In this document: in pieces, positions 62,832 to 64,000 of the stretch
Layout of the letters: the number at the start of each line of letters is the position of its first letter
Numbering within the stretch: the first letter of the stretch is position 1
Source of the DNA: Mucilaginibacter frigoritolerans
Lineage (GTDB): Bacteria; Bacteroidota; Bacteroidia; Sphingobacteriales; Sphingobacteriaceae
NCBI RefSeq assembly: GCF_007830615.1
Contig: NZ_VLLI01000019.1
Location: 35,143 to 99,142 of the forward strand
Reading direction: 5' to 3'
Length of the DNA stretch: 64,000 nucleotides
Position numbers and translations under genes: made by a program
Notes under the pieces: model-generated
Database searches by the model: none
What the model was told of the DNA's origin: nothing
The model's input: the letters and a program-made list of their open reading frames with translations, nothing else

Positions 62832-64000
62832 ATGGCGCGATTAAATTTACTGGAAGAGACAAGGTATGAGAAATTACCTGTAACGGTATATCCCAATCAG
62901 CAACAGGCATCGGTAGCGGTAGCGGAGCGGATAGCCAAACTGATAAAAAGCAAGGAAAGCAAAGGTGAAAAAACAATATTAGGGCTGGCCACCGGGGTAA
63001 CGCCGATAGCGGTTTATGCCGAACTGGTACGCAAACATAAGGAAGAGGGCCTGAGCTTTAAAAACGTGATCACCTTTAACCTGGATGAGTACTATCCGAT
63101 GCAGCCTACAGCAGCCCAAAGCTATGTAACCTTCATGAACGAGAACCTGTTCAGCCATGTAGATATCGATAAAGCCAATGTACATATCCCCGATGGAACC
63201 CTGACAACCACCGAAGAGGTGGCCGCTTTTTGTTTAGATTATGAGCAAAAGATCACCAAACTGGGGGGACTTGACCTACAGATCCTGGGAATTGGCCGTA
63301 CGGGCCACATCGGGTTTAACGAACCGGGCTCGGCACCCAATTCAGGAACCCGCCTGGTAACCCTGGATGATTTAACCAGGAATGATGCCTCCCGTGATTT
63401 TGGTGGTAAACAAAACGTACCTACCAAAGCCATCACCATGGGTATCGGCACTATTTTCAAAGCAAGGGAAATCATCCTGATGGCCTGGAGCTTAAAGAAA
63501 GCACCGATTATTAAAAAAGCAGTAGAAGGAGAGATCTCTGGTGAAGTACCGGCTACCTATCTGCAATTATCTGACCATGTAGAATTTGTACTGGATGAAG
63601 CCGCAGCCAGCTACCTGACCAGATTTGATACCCCATGGCTGGTAAAAGATTGTATCTGGGAAAATACCCTGAAAAAGAAAGCGGTATTGTGGTTAGCCGA
63701 AACAGTAAACAAACCGATACTGAAACTTACCGAAGAAGATTATAACAACCATGGCATGGCCCAGCTGGCCGTAGAACAGGGTCCGGTATACAATATCAAT
63801 ATTGACATCTTTAACCAGCTGCAACATACCATTACCGGCTGGCCGGGAGGCAAGCCCAATGCAGATGATACCCAAAGACCGGAAAGGGCACAACCGGCAC
63901 AAAAACGTGCTATCATCTTTTCACCACACCCGGATGATGATGTGATCTCCATGGGCGGCACCTTTATCCGTCTGGTTGACCAGGGACATGATGTGCATGT
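62832..64000 (+). CDS. nagB: Glucosamine-6-phosphate deaminase fused to PIG-L deacetylase (C-terminus beyond window)
   Basis: 389 full codons are open to the right edge. The N-terminal part (about 1-270) is a complete NagB fold: ILGLATGVTPIAVYAEL, FNLDEYYP (catalytic Asp), IGRTGHIGFNEPGS (His/Glu) and TKAITMGIGTI. Around residues 355-389 RAIIFSPHPDDDVISMGGTF begins an LmbE/PIG-L deacetylase with the HPDDD metal site. In Bacteroidetes such NagB-PIG-L fusions of about 640 residues are common. The deaminase turns GlcN6P into fructose-6-P; the deacetylase could supply GlcN from N-acetylated substrate, so one chain may do both steps. Beside anmK it fits wall recycling. Confidence 0.93.
   Translation, partial: MARLNLLEETRYEKLPVTVYPNQQQASVAVAERIAKLIKSKESKGEKTILGLATGVTPIAVYAELVRKHKEEGLSFKNVITFNLDEYYPMQPTAAQSYVTFMNENLFSHVDIDKANVHIPDGTLTTTEEVAAFCLDYEQKITKLGGLDLQILGIGRTGHIGFNEPGSAPNSGTRLVTLDDLTRNDASRDFGGKQNVPTKAITMGIGTIFKAREIILMAWSLKKAPIIKKAVEGEISGEVPATYLQLSDHVEFVLDEAAASYLTRFDTPWLVKDCIWENTLKKKAVLWLAETVNKPILKLTEEDYNNHGMAQLAVEQGPVYNINIDIFNQLQHTITGWPGGKPNADDTQRPERAQPAQKRAIIFSPHPDDDVISMGGTFIRLVDQGHDVH

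Noticed and set aside
1..64000. CRISPR array, prophage or defence island
   Set aside because: No regularly spaced repeats of CRISPR type, no phage structural or integrase genes, and no restriction or toxin-antitoxin genes were seen.

Overview
The window looks like a chromosomal segment of a Bacteroidota (phylum Bacteroidetes) bacterium, most likely a Sphingobacteriaceae member of the Mucilaginibacter/Pedobacter type. Signs of this are a SusC-type TonB receptor, a GH92 enzyme, a class of -7 box (TAnnTTTG) typical of this phylum, a LytTR/LytS-type two-component pair, bactofilin, BrxA/B bacilliredoxin and a NagB protein that runs into a PIG-L deacetylase. The genus is inferred from general gene content, not from a marker comparison.

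1-15410: a polysaccharide utilisation locus. It holds a SusC receptor (cut by the left edge), a four-gene minus-strand operon (GH92, GH3, an SGNH esterase fused to an alpha/beta hydrolase, and a DUF5703-type six-hairpin glycosidase), a membrane-spanning regulator with an extracytoplasmic LamG/kelch-like sensor and a cytoplasmic SARP-like DNA-binding half, and a divergent GH71/99-like secreted enzyme. An exact 15-base AT-rich sequence lies in front of both susC and the GH92 operon, and related palindromes suggest a shared operator.

15411-19059: a small accessory stretch with a SnoaL-like protein, a divergent AraC/cupin regulator, an S41-like peptidase and possible tRNA 3'-end scraps.

19060-30753: the most interesting part, an apparently complete RiPP (ribosomal peptide) cluster. 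The minus-strand operon encodes a TonB-dependent receptor, a Cys-rich double-glycine precursor, a second precursor broken by frameshift that normal ORF calling misses, a radical SAM/SPASM maturase and a C39-peptidase ABC exporter. The divergent plus-strand arm encodes a LytTR response regulator, a LytS-like histidine kinase and a full-length LanB-type dehydratase. A core peptide of CGN triplets with very few Ser/Thr, served by both a LanB and a radical SAM enzyme, is an unusual combination.

30754-53000: mostly core genes: tRNA-Ser(GGA), polyprenyl synthase, TerC, CdaA diadenylate cyclase, a sterol-desaturase-like protein, M1 aminopeptidase, amidohydrolase, FtsX-like permease, bacilliredoxin, M23 peptidase with bactofilin, AhcY behind a clear Bacteroidetes promoter, a multi-PAS histidine kinase, two convergent GYF_2-RDD membrane proteins, a LiaF-like protein with PspC, and an SDR.

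53001-64000: MlaE/MlaF-type lipid transporter, RlmI-like methyltransferase, a lipoprotein, Gfo/Idh/MocA oxidoreductase, YfiT/DinB protein, FAD oxidoreductase, HxlR regulator, metal-dependent hydrolase, AnmK and NagB (cut by the right edge). Several intergenic gaps here and at 17.3 kb carry hairpins built of tandem 7-base units, which look like a dispersed repeat family.
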